Source of the DNA: Sceloporus undulatus
Lineage: Eukaryota; Chordata; Lepidosauria; Squamata; Phrynosomatidae
Length of the DNA stretch: 64,000 bases
Direction of reading: 5' to 3'
Assembly (NCBI RefSeq): GCF_019175285.1
Contig: NC_056527.1
Location: 107,743,176 to 107,807,175, forward strand
Shown one piece after another: positions 31,545 through 42,354 of the stretch (position 1 is its first letter; every line of letters begins with the position of its first letter). Under the pieces are notes generated by a model. It was given only the letters and a program-made list of their open reading frames with translations, ran no database searches and was not told the DNA's origin. The position numbers and the translations under genes were made by a program.

Positions 31545-31652
31545 TCTAGTCTTTGCTTCCAGAAGCGAGCGAGGAAACAGCTGCAACATCTGGAGCTCTC
31601 CTCCAGTCGTTCTGCTGGGAGTAAGAAGAAAAGCAGGGAGCTTCCAGAGCCA
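31545..31652 (+). other. Proposed non-coding exon 1 of the sacsin-like gene
   Basis: It starts about 28 bp after the TATA box and ends at GAGCCA|GTGAGTAA, a consensus donor. There is no ATG within it, so the first ATG of the spliced message is the one in exon 2 (35313). An alternative donor is GGGA|GTAAGA at 31618. The link to exon 2 is inferred from order, strand and the absence of any other nearby gene. Confidence 0.55.
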
Positions 31653-31724
31653 GTGAGTAATGTACTAATAAAAGGATGGGGATCCTCACTGATCAGGGGT
31701 CTTTTGGAAGGGAGGCTTTTGGAC

Positions 31725-31803
31725 CCCACAACAAACTCCAACTCCCAGAATTCCATAGCCATGAGTCAGTCAAAAGCGGTGGCAAACCGGGTTATTTCTC
31801 CCA
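31725..31803. mobile_element. Family P half-copy
   Basis: CACAACAAACTCCAACTCCCAGAATTCC followed by AAAGCGGTGGCAAACCGGG and TTATTTCTCC is the right half of the element. Confidence 0.5.
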
Positions 31804-31894
31804 TGTAGAAACACAAGGGAGTCTAATATTCCTAGACCCTTTGGGAGGAGAACTTGAGGCTTTCCCAGATGTTGAAATAGAACCCAGAGCTTTG

Positions 31895-32100
31895 GGAAAC
31901 TCCTTTTCCAAAGCATTTGTAGAGAGCTCTTGGAGCACCTTTGAGACTCACTGAAAGAAAGAAGTTGGGCAGCAGGGGCTTTGCTAGACTTCGGTCTACT
32001 TCCTCCTATGCCTTTGGATGCATCGGTCCAAATGCATCTGAGGAAGTGGACTGAAGTCTACACGAAAGCTCCTGCTGCCAACTTCTTTCCTTCAAGGTGA
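31895..32100. mobile_element. Palindromic retroelement-tail fragment
   Basis: CTTGGAGCACCTTTGAGACTC, GAAAGAAAGAAGTTGG and GCATCTGAGGAAGTGGAC, with ACGAAAGCTCCTGCTGCC, form an inverted pair around 32010. It is related to 1790-1900. Confidence 0.4.
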
Positions 32101-32710
32101 AGTTGAAAGCTTTCATGGCCGGCATAAATAACCTCATCCATGCATTTTGAGTTTGTCGTTTACACTTTGGAACCACATCTCTGGGAGTCTGGTTGCTCAT
32201 ACATGCCAGCCCTCAAATAAACATGGAGCCAACAATGTATTTGAAAATCATTCAAGGCATGCAGAGTTTAATCCCAAATTATCCTCGGTCTTTTCGGTTA
32301 TTCATACTGCCAACGATGCGAAACGTCAATTATTCTGGGTTAAGTGGATTTTTTTTTTGGCCATCCTGCCCCACCCATAATTTAATCTGGTTCATTCAGG
32401 ATGCATGTGAACAACAGAGATTCAACCCAGATTCATCCTGGATCACTTTCACCACCTGAATAGGGCTTCAATGCCTTTAAGAAGAACTTGGCTCTGGTCT
32501 AATCTGGCCACTTTCCTGCAGTTTGTCTTGTTTTGTAAGTGTAGGGAACTTTTGTTTTTACAAAGTAGAGGAGGCTCTTCCAACTCTGTTATTCTAGGAT
32601 TCTAAGTTCTCCCTGAATTTGTAGTCCAGAGTGGTACAATTCAAAAAATCATTAACCCCCTTCTGCTACTAGTGTTGACCAAGTTTAGGATGAGAAATCT
32701 GCAGGTCTCA

Positions 32711-33165
32711 GGGCCAAAATACACTGCTGAAATAATCCAGTCTGAAACCACTTTAACTGCCCTGTCTCAATGGCCTGTTACAGACTGCCAAAATAGAGCT
32801 GCTTTGGGTCTCTTTGGAGGTATGCTATTTAGATGACGCATGGGTCCTAAGAGTCCGGAGGTTGCACCAAAGCCACACTCCATTCCTAAGCACTGGAGTG
32901 CAGCTTTGGTGCAGCTTCTGGATTCTTAGGATGCATGCATCATTTAAACAGCATACCTTCAAAGAGACCCGAAGCAGCTTTATTTTGGCAGTCTGTAACA
33001 GGCCAATGCTAGGCAATTCTGGAAACTGTAATTTTGTGAAACATTGAACATTCTGTGTTAGAGAGCTCTGGTGCCACAACAAACTACAATTCCCAGAATT
33101 CCCTAGCATTGAAGGTAAAGCAGTCTCAAACTGGATTATTTCTGCAGTGTGTGTTTTGGACCCCA
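32711..33165. mobile_element. Palindromic MITE, family P copy, interrupted by family Q
   Basis: The left part (CCAAAATACACTGCTGAAAT to CTGTCTCAATG) and the right part (CAATGCTAGGCAATTCTGG to TTTCTGCAGTGTGTGTTTTGG) rejoin perfectly as a family P element once the inserted element is removed. Confidence 0.85.
32772..33003. mobile_element. Palindromic MITE, family Q copy, with CAATG target duplication
   Basis: Perfect ends GCCTGTTACAGACTGCC...GGCAGTCTGTAACAGGC. The left flank ...CAATG and the right flank CAATG... are a 5-bp duplication of the family P host sequence (CTCAATGCTAGG in uninterrupted copies). Confidence 0.85.
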
Positions 33166-33825
33166 GATATGTTTAGCTGGGCCATGGAGCTGGCACGCCA
33201 AACCTTCAATTCCCAACTCCTCTCTTTTTCTACTGTCAGACTCTGATTCCAACTTCTTCATAAATGGCAAATGTAGACTAATTAGTAACAACCGATACAC
33301 TGTAGTAAAATGGTAGTACCAAGGCATTTCATCGCCACCACGTGAATTATTATCTGGCTACTTAGACTGAGAGTACAAAATATTAAGTATAAAATGATAT
33401 GTTGGCCATATATTGTTATAATGTTATACAGTAGATGTTTATTCTGCAGCTGAAGTTGGAATCAATCCAAATTGTTTTTGATTCTAACACCAATAGTCCT
33501 GATGTTTAGGCTAAATTGTGCTGAATGAAATATAATTTATGTCACTGCAGATCTCCTGTCCCAATCTAGGATCTTCTGTACATGGAAAAGATATTCGAAA
33601 TGATATTTTTTTCTAACTGGAAATGGAAAAGCGTTAGTCAGATGAATGTTTTGTTGATGCTGCTGTTAGCTTGCTTGTCGTATGCCGGAACCTGGGCCTC
33701 CTAGATCTGATTAACTAAAACTTGATCATGATTGAGTATGGCTAAAAAATATTGCGGCAAGTGTACAAAAATGAATAATAGACAGACGATTCCTCTGACA
33801 GCACTTGAAATACAAGTTTAGTTTC

Positions 33826-34020
33826 CCTTATCCAAAATGTTTGGGGTAAGAAGTATTTTGGATTTTAGACTGGGGTGTCTGTGTTTCAGAATGTCTGTGT
33901 TTACATCCTTGAGATAGTACTTCATTTATGATCCATATACACCTTATACACATAACTTGAAGGTAATTTTATGCTGAATTTTTAACAATTGTGTGCCTTC
34001 TCTAGTTTTCACTCAGACAA
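33826..34020. mobile_element. Old Tigger-like fragment
   Basis: AGTTTCCCTTATCCAAAATG, AAGTATTTTGGATTTTAGAC and CATATACACCTTATACACATA resemble Tc1/mariner (Tigger-type) non-autonomous elements. It is highly diverged. Confidence 0.4.
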
Positions 34021-34054
34021 CCTGAACTGTTTTCAAATTCTGGTTGCAAGTCAA

Positions 34055-34195
34055 AGCATTATTATTATTATTCAGCATTATTTATATAGCACTGTAAATG
34101 TACATAGCGCTGTACATAGAATCTTTTTAATAAGACGGTTCCCTGCCCTCAGGCTTACAATCTAAAAAGACCAGGACATAAAAGGAAAAGGGAAT
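34055..34195 (-). mobile_element. Retroposon 3' tail
   Basis: (ATT)n followed by ATTTATATAGCACTGTAAATG and GGCTTACAATCTAAAAAGA is the reverse of a LINE-type tail. It is related to 8222-8410. Confidence 0.5.
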
Positions 34196-34709
34196 GAATG
34201 GTGGTGGAGAAATGGATCAGGTCCAGCATTTCTTCTCTCCCTCTGAGGCCTGGACCAAGGCAGATGGACTGGAGGGAGGGCTCTGCTTCTTATTGAGGGG
34301 TTGTTGTTGTTGTTTTTTTGTATCTGTTTATGTATTTCTGTGTAATTTCCCCTTGAAAATGATATTTTCCTTTCCTTTCCTTGCTTATGGTTCTCTTTTT
34401 GCCAACATGACTAAAACTTACAAGATTCTTGAACTCCCTTCTTTGTAAAACTAAAAGACATTACAAGTATTCTGTCTAGTCCATTCAGCTGGGAGAAAAG
34501 AGGGAAAGCAGAATCTGTGGTAGCTATCGTAAGTTTTTAGCCATTGCAGAGGCCTGAATTCTCTACCAACTTTGTGCAATGGACCAAAATTCTCCCCAAA
34601 CTCTATGGTTTAGCTGCAGGAAACATCTTTCTATGGCCATTAGTGACTAATAGAAACCAGGGGTGTCAGAGAAGCACCCAGCGGTGTGCAAATGCCAAAC
34701 AATAACATA

Positions 34710-34926
34710 GGTCCAAATCACACTTCAAAAATAATCCATCTTGAGACCACTTTAACTGCCCTGGCTCAATGCTAGGGGATTTTGGGGACTGGATTTTGTG
34801 AAACATTTAGCCTTCTCTGTCAGCTCTGGTGGCACAACTATAGTTCCCAGCATTCCCTAGTACTGAGCCAGGGCAGTTAAAGTGGCCTTGAACTGGATTA
34901 TTTCTGCCGTGTGTTTTGGATCATAA
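34710..34926. mobile_element. Palindromic MITE, family P copy
   Basis: TCCAAATCACACTTCAAAAATAATCC at the left and GGATTATTTCTGCCGTGTGTTTTGG at the right are the inverted ends. The centre carries ACTATAGTTCCCAGCATTCC. Confidence 0.8.
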
Positions 34927-35304
34927 TTTGCAGAGCTGCTGGAGGCAGATAACCATTTTCTTTGAGTAGTGGTTTGAAAGGTGACTCATTCCTTGTTGTG
35001 GTATATGTTTCATTGCTCATATGCAGGTGTAGCAGGGCTTTGTGGTTTTGTTCTCACATAACCTCTTTGACCAGAGGCATTGTTAAACTAAAACAAACAA
35101 ACATGTGCCTACGCTCCCTAGGAAGTAATGCCTTCTTTCAAACCACTTACACTTTTCTTAAAAATTAATGTTTGTCTCCAGGCTAAGTTGCCTAGTATAC
35201 AATAAGGAAATCATATCATGTGCAAATTATATTGGTATACTTATATATTGAATTTCTTTTTTCCTCCCTTTTAATTTTCTGTAATTATCTCTCCCTTTTT
35301 GCAG

Positions 35305-35335
35305 GTTTGAGAATGTCTCAAGGGAAGAAGAAGAG
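35305..35335 (+). CDS. Sacsin-like gene, exon 2 (start codon)
   Basis: The acceptor CCCTTTTTGCAG|GTTTGAGA and the donor AAGAG|GTAAGGAC bound 31 nt. The ATG at 35313 (GAGAATGT, A at -3) opens MSQGKKK and leaves two bases (AG) that join the next exon to give Arg. This is the only short coding exon with an ATG upstream of the conserved sacsin start region. A start further upstream encoding a ubiquitin-like domain was sought and not found. Confidence 0.75.
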
Positions 35336-35889
35336 GTAAGGACTGGGTGTGGCTGGGTAGGAGAAGCCAAAATGAGATTGTGAAGGGTGACAAAGTATTA
35401 GTGAAATGATGTGCTGACCAAAACAATCTGAGGTTTAATAACATTTTGTTTACTATATATTTGCTCTGAGTGTAGCTTCCACTTCACTTTCTAAAATTGT
35501 AGGTTCATCTTCAAATGGTTCTTCCTTCAATTAATCTGTTATCCTTTCATCTCTCTTATATATTCAGTATATTGTTTCATCTTTTTATTTGTTCTAGGTC
35601 ATATAATGTGTTTACTCGCTGCTCATATAGCATCTCCACTCTTGGTTTGAATTTCCCTTTGATTTCTCAGATCTTGTGGGAAAGGTCTATTCTTTTTGTT
35701 GTTGTTGTTGTTTTGATATCTTCTATGTCTCTGCATTGACTATTATACTAGTTCTCCTTGTTCCTGCACACAAATCACTAAACAGTTGCATTCAGGATTC
35801 TGTCCTGTATTTCTGTCTCCCTTTTCTTCTGATCAGTCTTTAACTGCTTTAAGCATTTTATGTGTCGTCCATCGAGGCTTCTCTTTCTT

Positions 35890-36853
35890 TTTGGGGCCAT
35901 TCACATTACCTTTTACACTGGTTTTGAAATCGATTCTTCCACGTGAAGTTCATATTGGGCCCGATTCTGTCACAATCCATGTCGAGGCGTGCACAAGGAA
36001 ATGCCCCTTACCCCGGTGTATCCAAAATCGGGCTAAAATCCGTCTTTTCTCAAAAGACCCGGGTTCCGCTAAATGTGAACTTGCCCTCGATCATGATCAG
36101 GGCAAATTCAGGGAGGGTTTAAGGTCAGAGGGTGGGCAGAGGTCAGAGCATTCCCTCCCCTCATCGGAAGGGAGGGGGACGAGGAAAGAGCCAAAGGAAA
36201 AAGGGGAATCTGGATGCAAAGGGGGCAAAAGGGGAAATCAGGGTGACGAGGGCTGCAAAGGGCTGGCGGGGGGGGGAGATGGAGAAAGTGATGATGGAGG
36301 AGGACGAAGGAGCCGTGGAAAGAAGGGAGCCATGGAGGGCATCCTATAATGGAGCAGTAGGAGGAGGATGAAGGAGCCAGGGCAGCTCAGAGGGAGGTGA
36401 GGGTCGGAAGGGAGGAGGAGGAAGAGGAGGATTGCCCAAGGAAATAGGGCTGTGGGGCCAAGCTGGGGGATGTAAGGAAATGGATGCAGCAGAAACAGCC
36501 TCTTGACCATTTATGCACATGATTTTTTGGGTGTTTGCTTGTTCTACTTTCATTTCATCTTGCTCCTGGATTATTATTATTTGTGTTATATGCAGATGCT
36601 ACAGTCAGAATGCCTGCACTGCATTTCCCTTTTATTCCCAATTGATTCCATGGGTCAGTTGGAACTGACAGGTCACTCTCCCTCAGCCTCAGTGGAAGGC
36701 AATGGCAAAGTGTAAGCAAGAGGAAAGGGGTCAGGTGAGGTCAAAGATAGGGCACGAATGGAGCTCCCATCAGGCACTTTCCTCCCTTTGTTATTTTTTT
36801 AAAATTAATTTTGACAAAATGTGCGCATATTTTGTTTTGCTTTTTCTTGAGGC

Positions 36854-36888
<35 letters not shown>

Positions 36889-37148
36889 ACGTGGCTGGCA
36901 GCTTGTTCCCTTTCCCTTTCATTTGCTGGCTTCCAGCAAAGGGGAAATGTTGCAAATAGGCTAGACTTTTTTTCCTTTGTGAATCAATCCAAAAATGCGA
37001 ATGTTACATTTGTTGCTCTTGTCAATTAGGCAATTGGCAAAATGATACATGCTTTTGCAAGGAATTCAGGGGCAGCCCTGAATTACTTTTAAAAGCAAAA
37101 AAGAATGCATGGCAATCACATCCTTTTCTGGCATTTCTGAGGTGAGGA

Positions 37149-37187
<39 letters not shown>

Positions 37188-37622
37188 CATCATCATTACA
37201 TGTGTAAGAGGCATTCTGGGGTGACAAGGAGTGGGGGATACAGGATGCATTAACTTGCATTTTGGGGCTGAAAATGGGGCCAAGGGCAGATCATACCCTG
37301 CGCTGACCCAAATGCCGCCGCCCCACACACACACAAAAGAGGTTTTAAATTTTGACAAATGTGCGCACTTTGGGGCATTTTGTGCATGGATCTTTTTAAA
37401 AAAGGAGGGGGGAAGCACACTTCCAATGCCCCTGCAAACATCACCTATGACGATTGCTTGATTGACAGCAGCTGCCCTCAAGTTAAACCCGATAAGGCAT
37501 TCGGGTTAAAATGCCCCTCAATCATAGTGGGCACTCACTCACGGAGATATTGGGGGGGAGGGGCATCCGGATCTACCCAGTTTCACCCACGTTAACTGGG
37601 CCAGTGGGAATGGGGCCTGAGT
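35890..37622. mobile_element. Long non-autonomous DNA transposon, copy 1 (about 1.7 kb)
   Basis: It begins GGGGCCATTCACATTACC and ends CCAGTGGGAATGGGGCCTGAG. The reverse complement of the end (AGGCCCCATTCCCACTGG) is a diverged match of the start. Collinear with 40573-41975 over most of its length: GTTCATATTGGGCCCGATTC, AATTGATTCCATGGGTCAG, GCAAAAAAGAATGCATGGC. It contains GGA-rich, (GATA)n and (ATT)n tracts. It has no transposase and lies in intron 2 of the sacsin-like gene. Confidence 0.75.
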
Positions 37623-37660
37623 CTGCAGATAGTGTCTTTTTGCATTCCACCTTAACAGTG

Positions 37661-37883
37661 GTTCAAAACAAACTGCAGAAATAACCCAGTTTTAAACTGC
37701 TTTAACTGCCCTGGCTCAATGGTAGAGAATTCTGGGAACTGTAGTTTTGTGAGACATTTTACCTCCTCTGCCAGAGAGCTCTGGTACCACAATAAACTCT
37801 AATTCCCAGGATTCCCTAGCACTGAGCCAGGGAGTTAAAGCGGTCTTAAACTGGGTTATTTCTGCAGTGTGTTTTGGACTAAT
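37661..37883. mobile_element. Palindromic MITE, family P copy
   Basis: GTTCAAAACAAACTGCAGAA at the left and TTTCTGCAGTGTGTTTTGGAC at the right are the inverted ends. The centre has AACTCTAATTCCCAGGATTCC. Confidence 0.8.
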
Positions 37884-38344
37884 GTTTCTGGTTTCAGTCT
37901 AGAATTTTCTGGCTCCTGGTCAATTAGGCTTCATAGTGCAAATCTATTTTTATATTATTTTTAAATTCTACAGGGATGTTCTTCAGGTTGTATGTTAGCA
38001 CAATGGTTGATTTAGTGTTCTTCTTTAGCATTACTCTAATTTTTGATATTAGCATACACACACACACAAACAAGTAGAGGACAAAGAGGAAAAGCTCTGG
38101 GGTGGCATAAAAAGACTTTGTTTAAAAAAAGGTTTATTTGTCAGAAGCTTTGTTAACAGAAGTATGCCTGTACTAGACTGCCAAGGGCAGGAAGATACTG
38201 GCGCGTGCAGTTCACTAACTCACTGCAAAGGACAGCAGACACAAGCCAAAAATCTAACTGTCCAAGTGAGGATTTTTAATGCTCCTTGTTTCTTGGGCAC
38301 ACCTGTGCAACCATTAGGTTTTCTCCCTCTTTCCTTTTTTGCAG

Positions 38345-38432
38345 GAAGAGCTTTCGACAGAGATCACCGCCTGTCCTTGAATACTTGCAGGGTATCCTTC
38401 GCAAATACCCAGATGGGGGGCAGATCTTAAAG
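38345..38432 (+). CDS. Sacsin-like gene, exon 3
   Basis: The acceptor TTTTTTGCAG|GAAGAGC and the donor ATCTTAAAG|GTAAGGG bound 88 nt, which complete residue 8 and encode up to residue 37. The tail LRKYPDGGQILK corresponds to the segment immediately before the first Hsp90-type nucleotide-binding motif in sacsin. Phase 0 at its end joins exactly to the next exon's ELIQNADDAGA. Confidence 0.85.
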
Positions 38433-38740
38433 GTAAGGGTACTTAAGTGTTTTTGTGTTTTGGGTTTCTGAAAGAGCAGCAGGCTGTAGTTCTTTGGATG
38501 AAGACAGAGGTGTGAAAGGGGTTTTTTTTACAACCTTTCCCATGATCCTCCAGTCGTCAGGCTGGGTAGGGGGGTTCTAGAAGAGTAACTCCTTCATCTC
38601 TCTTTCCAGGATGAATCAAATGGGGAAATGATGTCTAACAGTGTATAGCAAGGGAAACAGGATTCTGTGAAGTGGATTTTTTATTTTTTTGCGGAGAGTT
38701 GCTTTGGATTCTTACTTACTCATCCTACATCTTCCCAAAG

Positions 38741-38852
38741 GAGCTGATCCAAAATGCAGATGACGCAGGGGCAGAGGAAGTGATCTTACTCTATGATGAG
38801 CGGAGTTTTGGAACGCAGAACCTTTTTTCCGAGGGGCTGGAGTGCACCCAAG
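38741..38852 (+). CDS. Sacsin-like gene, exon 4 (first ATPase motif)
   Basis: The acceptor CATCTTCCCAAAG|GAGCTG and the donor CACCCAAG|GTACAG bound 112 nt encoding residues 38-74. ELIQNADDAGA provides the Bergerat-fold E38, N42 and D45 equivalents of the Hsp90 N-terminal ATPase. It is followed by LLYDERSFG. The exon ends in phase 1. Confidence 0.88.
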
Positions 38853-40249
38853 GTACAGAGCAGACATTGTCAAAGTGCAGAGACTGTTGGACTCTCCACA
38901 TAAATGGTATTTGTGGAGGTGATTGTAAGAAGCCTGCATTGTATCACTTAATATGCGAAATCCTGCCACTAATAACCATAGGCTACCTTTTAATTGAAAA
39001 AATGGAGGTTCACAGTGTGAGCCGACCGTAGGCTAGTTCAGCCAACAGGATAAACCTGGCTTATTGGTTACAAGCATTCAGAGGAATTTTTGCACACACT
39101 CTTTTCTGGTTTGTTTCTCTCCCAACCAACCAGAAAAAGAACACAGGGTTTGCTTTAAGTTTGTTTTTCTCGTTTGTTGGGAGAACAAATAAGCCAGAGA
39201 TGAGAGAGAACACACATCCAGAAGACTCTGTAAATGAAACCACAGAGCAAATATTTATAGTTTGTTTAGAAGCTCCCATTGCAAGCATCCTGGGCATGAG
39301 TCAAACCAGAGTTCCCTCATTTCCCTAACTTGTTGTGTCATGTGAAATTGGCTGGCATTTTTATAAGATGTTAATGAATCTCAGAGCTCAGTAAAATGAC
39401 CTACTCAGGCAACAACTTCCCACAATCTTCTAGTGAGTCTCAGCCATCTCCTTGCTTTACAATGCCAGTGTAATACCACTAGGTGAGATGAAGTATTTTG
39501 ATTCTGAGTCTTAAATAAACATGCTGATGAATTGTATTTGGTTCTGGAATCTCTCTTTAAAAGAGTTCCTTTCCTCAAGGAAGATGATGCCTGGCATTAG
39601 CGAACAGAATGCCATTGATAGGAACTGATCATTTAGGGCTGGCCATTGTCCTGGTTATTTTTGCCTGCTCTTTCTCTTGTCACTGACCATGCTGGTTGGG
39701 AATAGTAGTTTTAAAAAGTAATGTTTTCACTTCCTAGCCATCTTTGGCCATCACTTAACCAAGGACACTCTCCCTCTCTGGTTCTTTTTGGCATCCTAGA
39801 CTAGGAAACACTGGTCAAGTAGGTGGTTTTGCCCGGCCTTGGTGTGGGCAATACAGCAGCCATGCCACCTTCAACCCTGTTTCTGGCCACAGGTCCATAA
39901 AATGGGCCAGGTTCAGCATCCTGTTCCTAGGACAATTCACAACAACCTCTGTAGCTCCTAGTCTGGGGAAAAGGTGCAACTTTTCACAGTAGCAGCTCAT
40001 TCAGTGTAGCAAGTCTTGTCCCCAAAGACTGAATTGTTCTTTCCATTGGTTTCTGAATACTGCCGTGCATACAGTATATGTTAATCTTATTTGTCTCATA
40101 TAGGCCACAAAAGGACATTTTTGGTTGGAGTGGGCATACATATGAAATTGTCTTCTGAGCATACAGCTGAATCCTTTTGGTCTTGTAATGGTAATTCATG
40201 AGTTGATGTTAGGTATAGAAAAGGCTCTGGTTCCTGTCTCACTGAGAGT

Positions 40250-40360
40250 GCCAACTCTACACTGCTGTAGTAGTTCGATATCACTTTAAATGTCATGTCT
40301 TAGCTCCAGCTTATGCATTTCTGGGCTTTGTACTTTGTACTTTGGTGAGGTCCTTCAAAT
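40250..40360. mobile_element. Family P half-copy
   Basis: CTACACTGCTGTAGTAGTTCG...CACTTTAAATGTCATGTC and GGGCTTTGTACTTTG are the degraded left half of the palindrome. Confidence 0.4.
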
Positions 40361-40407
40361 ACTCTCCTAGAAAACTCTGGAGCTGCAGTTGAGGGAAGTG
40401 CTCCAGA

Positions 40408-40535
40408 GCTGTGGTTATATTTGGTCTTGAGGTGTTTTGGATTCCAACCCCCAGAAGTCCATCCAGCTTGGTCGGGGCTTCTGGGAAGTGAAGTCCAAAA
40501 CATCTAGTGGACCAAATGAGAACCACTGCACTACA
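40408..40535. mobile_element. Palindromic hAT-like MITE
   Basis: ATATTTGGTCTTGAGGTGTTTTGGATTCC and GGAAGTGAAGTCCAAAACATC, with the right end GAGAACCACTG (CAGTGGTTCTC on the minus strand), are typical of a hAT-Charlie type MITE. Confidence 0.6.
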
Positions 40536-40572
40536 GCTTTCCAGCAGAAAATTCTAAGTGGTTCATGACTGA

Positions 40573-41975
40573 GGGGCCATTCAGACTACCTTTTAACCCG
40601 GTTCAGGATTCGAAATTTGCATGTGAAGTTCATATTGGGCCCGATTCTGTCACAATCCATGTTGAGGCTTGCACAAGGAAATGCCCCTTACCAGAATCGG
40701 GCTAAAATCCATCTTTTCCCAAAAGACCCGGGTTCCGCGAAATATGAACTTGCCCTCGATCATGTTCTGGGCAAATTCAGGGAGGGATTAGGGTTGGAGG
40801 GCGGGCAGAGATCAGAGCATTCCCTCCCCTCATCCGAGGGGAGGGGGAGGAAGAGGAGGAGGAGGAGGAAAGAGCCGAAGGACTGGAGGCTGAGAGGAGG
40901 CAAAAGGGGAAATCAGGGTGACTTTTGGGCTGCAAAGGGCTGTAAGAGGGAGGGCGAGGGGGGGAGTGGAGAAAGTGATGGTGGAGGAGGAGGAGGAGGA
41001 GGAGGAGGAGGAAGGAGCCCTGGGAAGAAGGGAGCCATGGAGGGCATTCTCTAATGGAGCAGGAGGATGAAGCAGCCAGGGCAGCTTGGGAGGGTCGGAA
41101 GAAGAGAGGAGGTGGAGGATTGCCCAGGGAAATAGGGCTGTGGGGCTAAGCCGGGGATGTAGGGAAATCCAGCTGCAGCAGAAGGAGCCTCTTTTATTTC
41201 TGACAATTTATGCACGTGATTTTTTGGGTGACATGTCTGTGTGCTTGCTTGTGCTTTATTTCCTCTTGCTCCTGGATTATTATTATTATTATTTGTGTTA
41301 TATGCGGATGCTACAGTCAGAATGCCTGCGCTGCATTTCCCTTTTATTCCCAATTGATTCCATGGGTCAGTTGGAACTGATAGGCACTCTCTCTCAGCCT
41401 CAGTGGAAGGCAATGGCAAAGCTCCTCTGAAGAGAATGTCAGCAGGAGGAAAAGGGTCAGGTCAGGTCAGGTCAAAGGCAGGGCACGAACAGAGCTCCCA
41501 TCAGGCACCCCCCCCCTTTTTTTTATTTTTTAAAATTATTTTTGAAAAAATATGTGCATGTTTTTTTTTTCTTGAGACAGATATAGATAGATAAAACATG
41601 GCTAGCTGCTTGTTCACTTTCCCTTCTATTTGCTGGCTTCCAGCAAAGGGGAAATGTTGCAAAGGACTAGACTTTTTTTCCTTTGAGTCAATGCTATAAT
41701 TCGAACGTTACATTTGTTGCTCTTGTCAACTAGGCAACTGGCTACTGTCTCTTCAGGGCTAGCCCTGAATTGCTTTTAAAAGCAAAAAAGAATGCATGGC
41801 AATTGCATCCTTTTCTGGCATTTCTGAGGTGAGGAATTTATTATTATTATTATTATTACATGTATAAGAGGCATTCTGGGGTGGCAAGGAGCTGGGGATA
41901 CAGGATGCATTAGCATCCGGATCTACCCAGTTCCACCCACGTTAACTGGGCCAGTGGGAATGGGGCCTGAGTGAG
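40573..41975. mobile_element. Long non-autonomous DNA transposon, copy 2 (about 1.4 kb)
   Basis: It starts GGGGCCATTCAGACTACC and ends CCAGTGGGAATGGGGCCTGAG. It is collinear with copy 1 but lacks about 300 bp near its right end (the junction GATGCATTAGCATCCGG joins sequences that are apart in copy 1). Its (ATT)n and (GATA)n tracts are shorter and its (GGA)n tracts longer. It lies in intron 4 of the sacsin-like gene. Confidence 0.75.
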
Positions 41976-42354
41976 GATGGAACTTGTCTCCCAAACACAG
42001 TCTTAGCACTGCACCAGAAGGATGAGTTTCCTGAAGGGGGAAAATGTGGCCTAGCCAGTTAGTGCAGCCTTGGTGTCAAGGAGCTGGAACATTTGGATTT
42101 CCTGGGAATGCTTGCATTAAAGACAAGTTGTGCAGGCCAGCGCAAAGTAAAGCCAACTGAACAGCACTTCTCTCTGTCTATCCCTCAGTTTCTCTGTACT
42201 CTAGCTGGTCCACAGAGATGGTTTATGGGCCTTTGCAGTCTGCACAATTGCTTCCATGTTCCACTTCTGGCTTTTGCTAGGATGTTATTCTGAATTACAT
42301 CCATAGCCTTGTCTTTTCCTCCAATGAATTCTTCCCTATTTACATACTCTCCCA

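Noticed and set aside
36852-41890. Clustered GATA, ATT and GGA repeats as possible regulatory arrays
   Set aside because: They are internal parts of the two copies of one transposon and vary in length between them.
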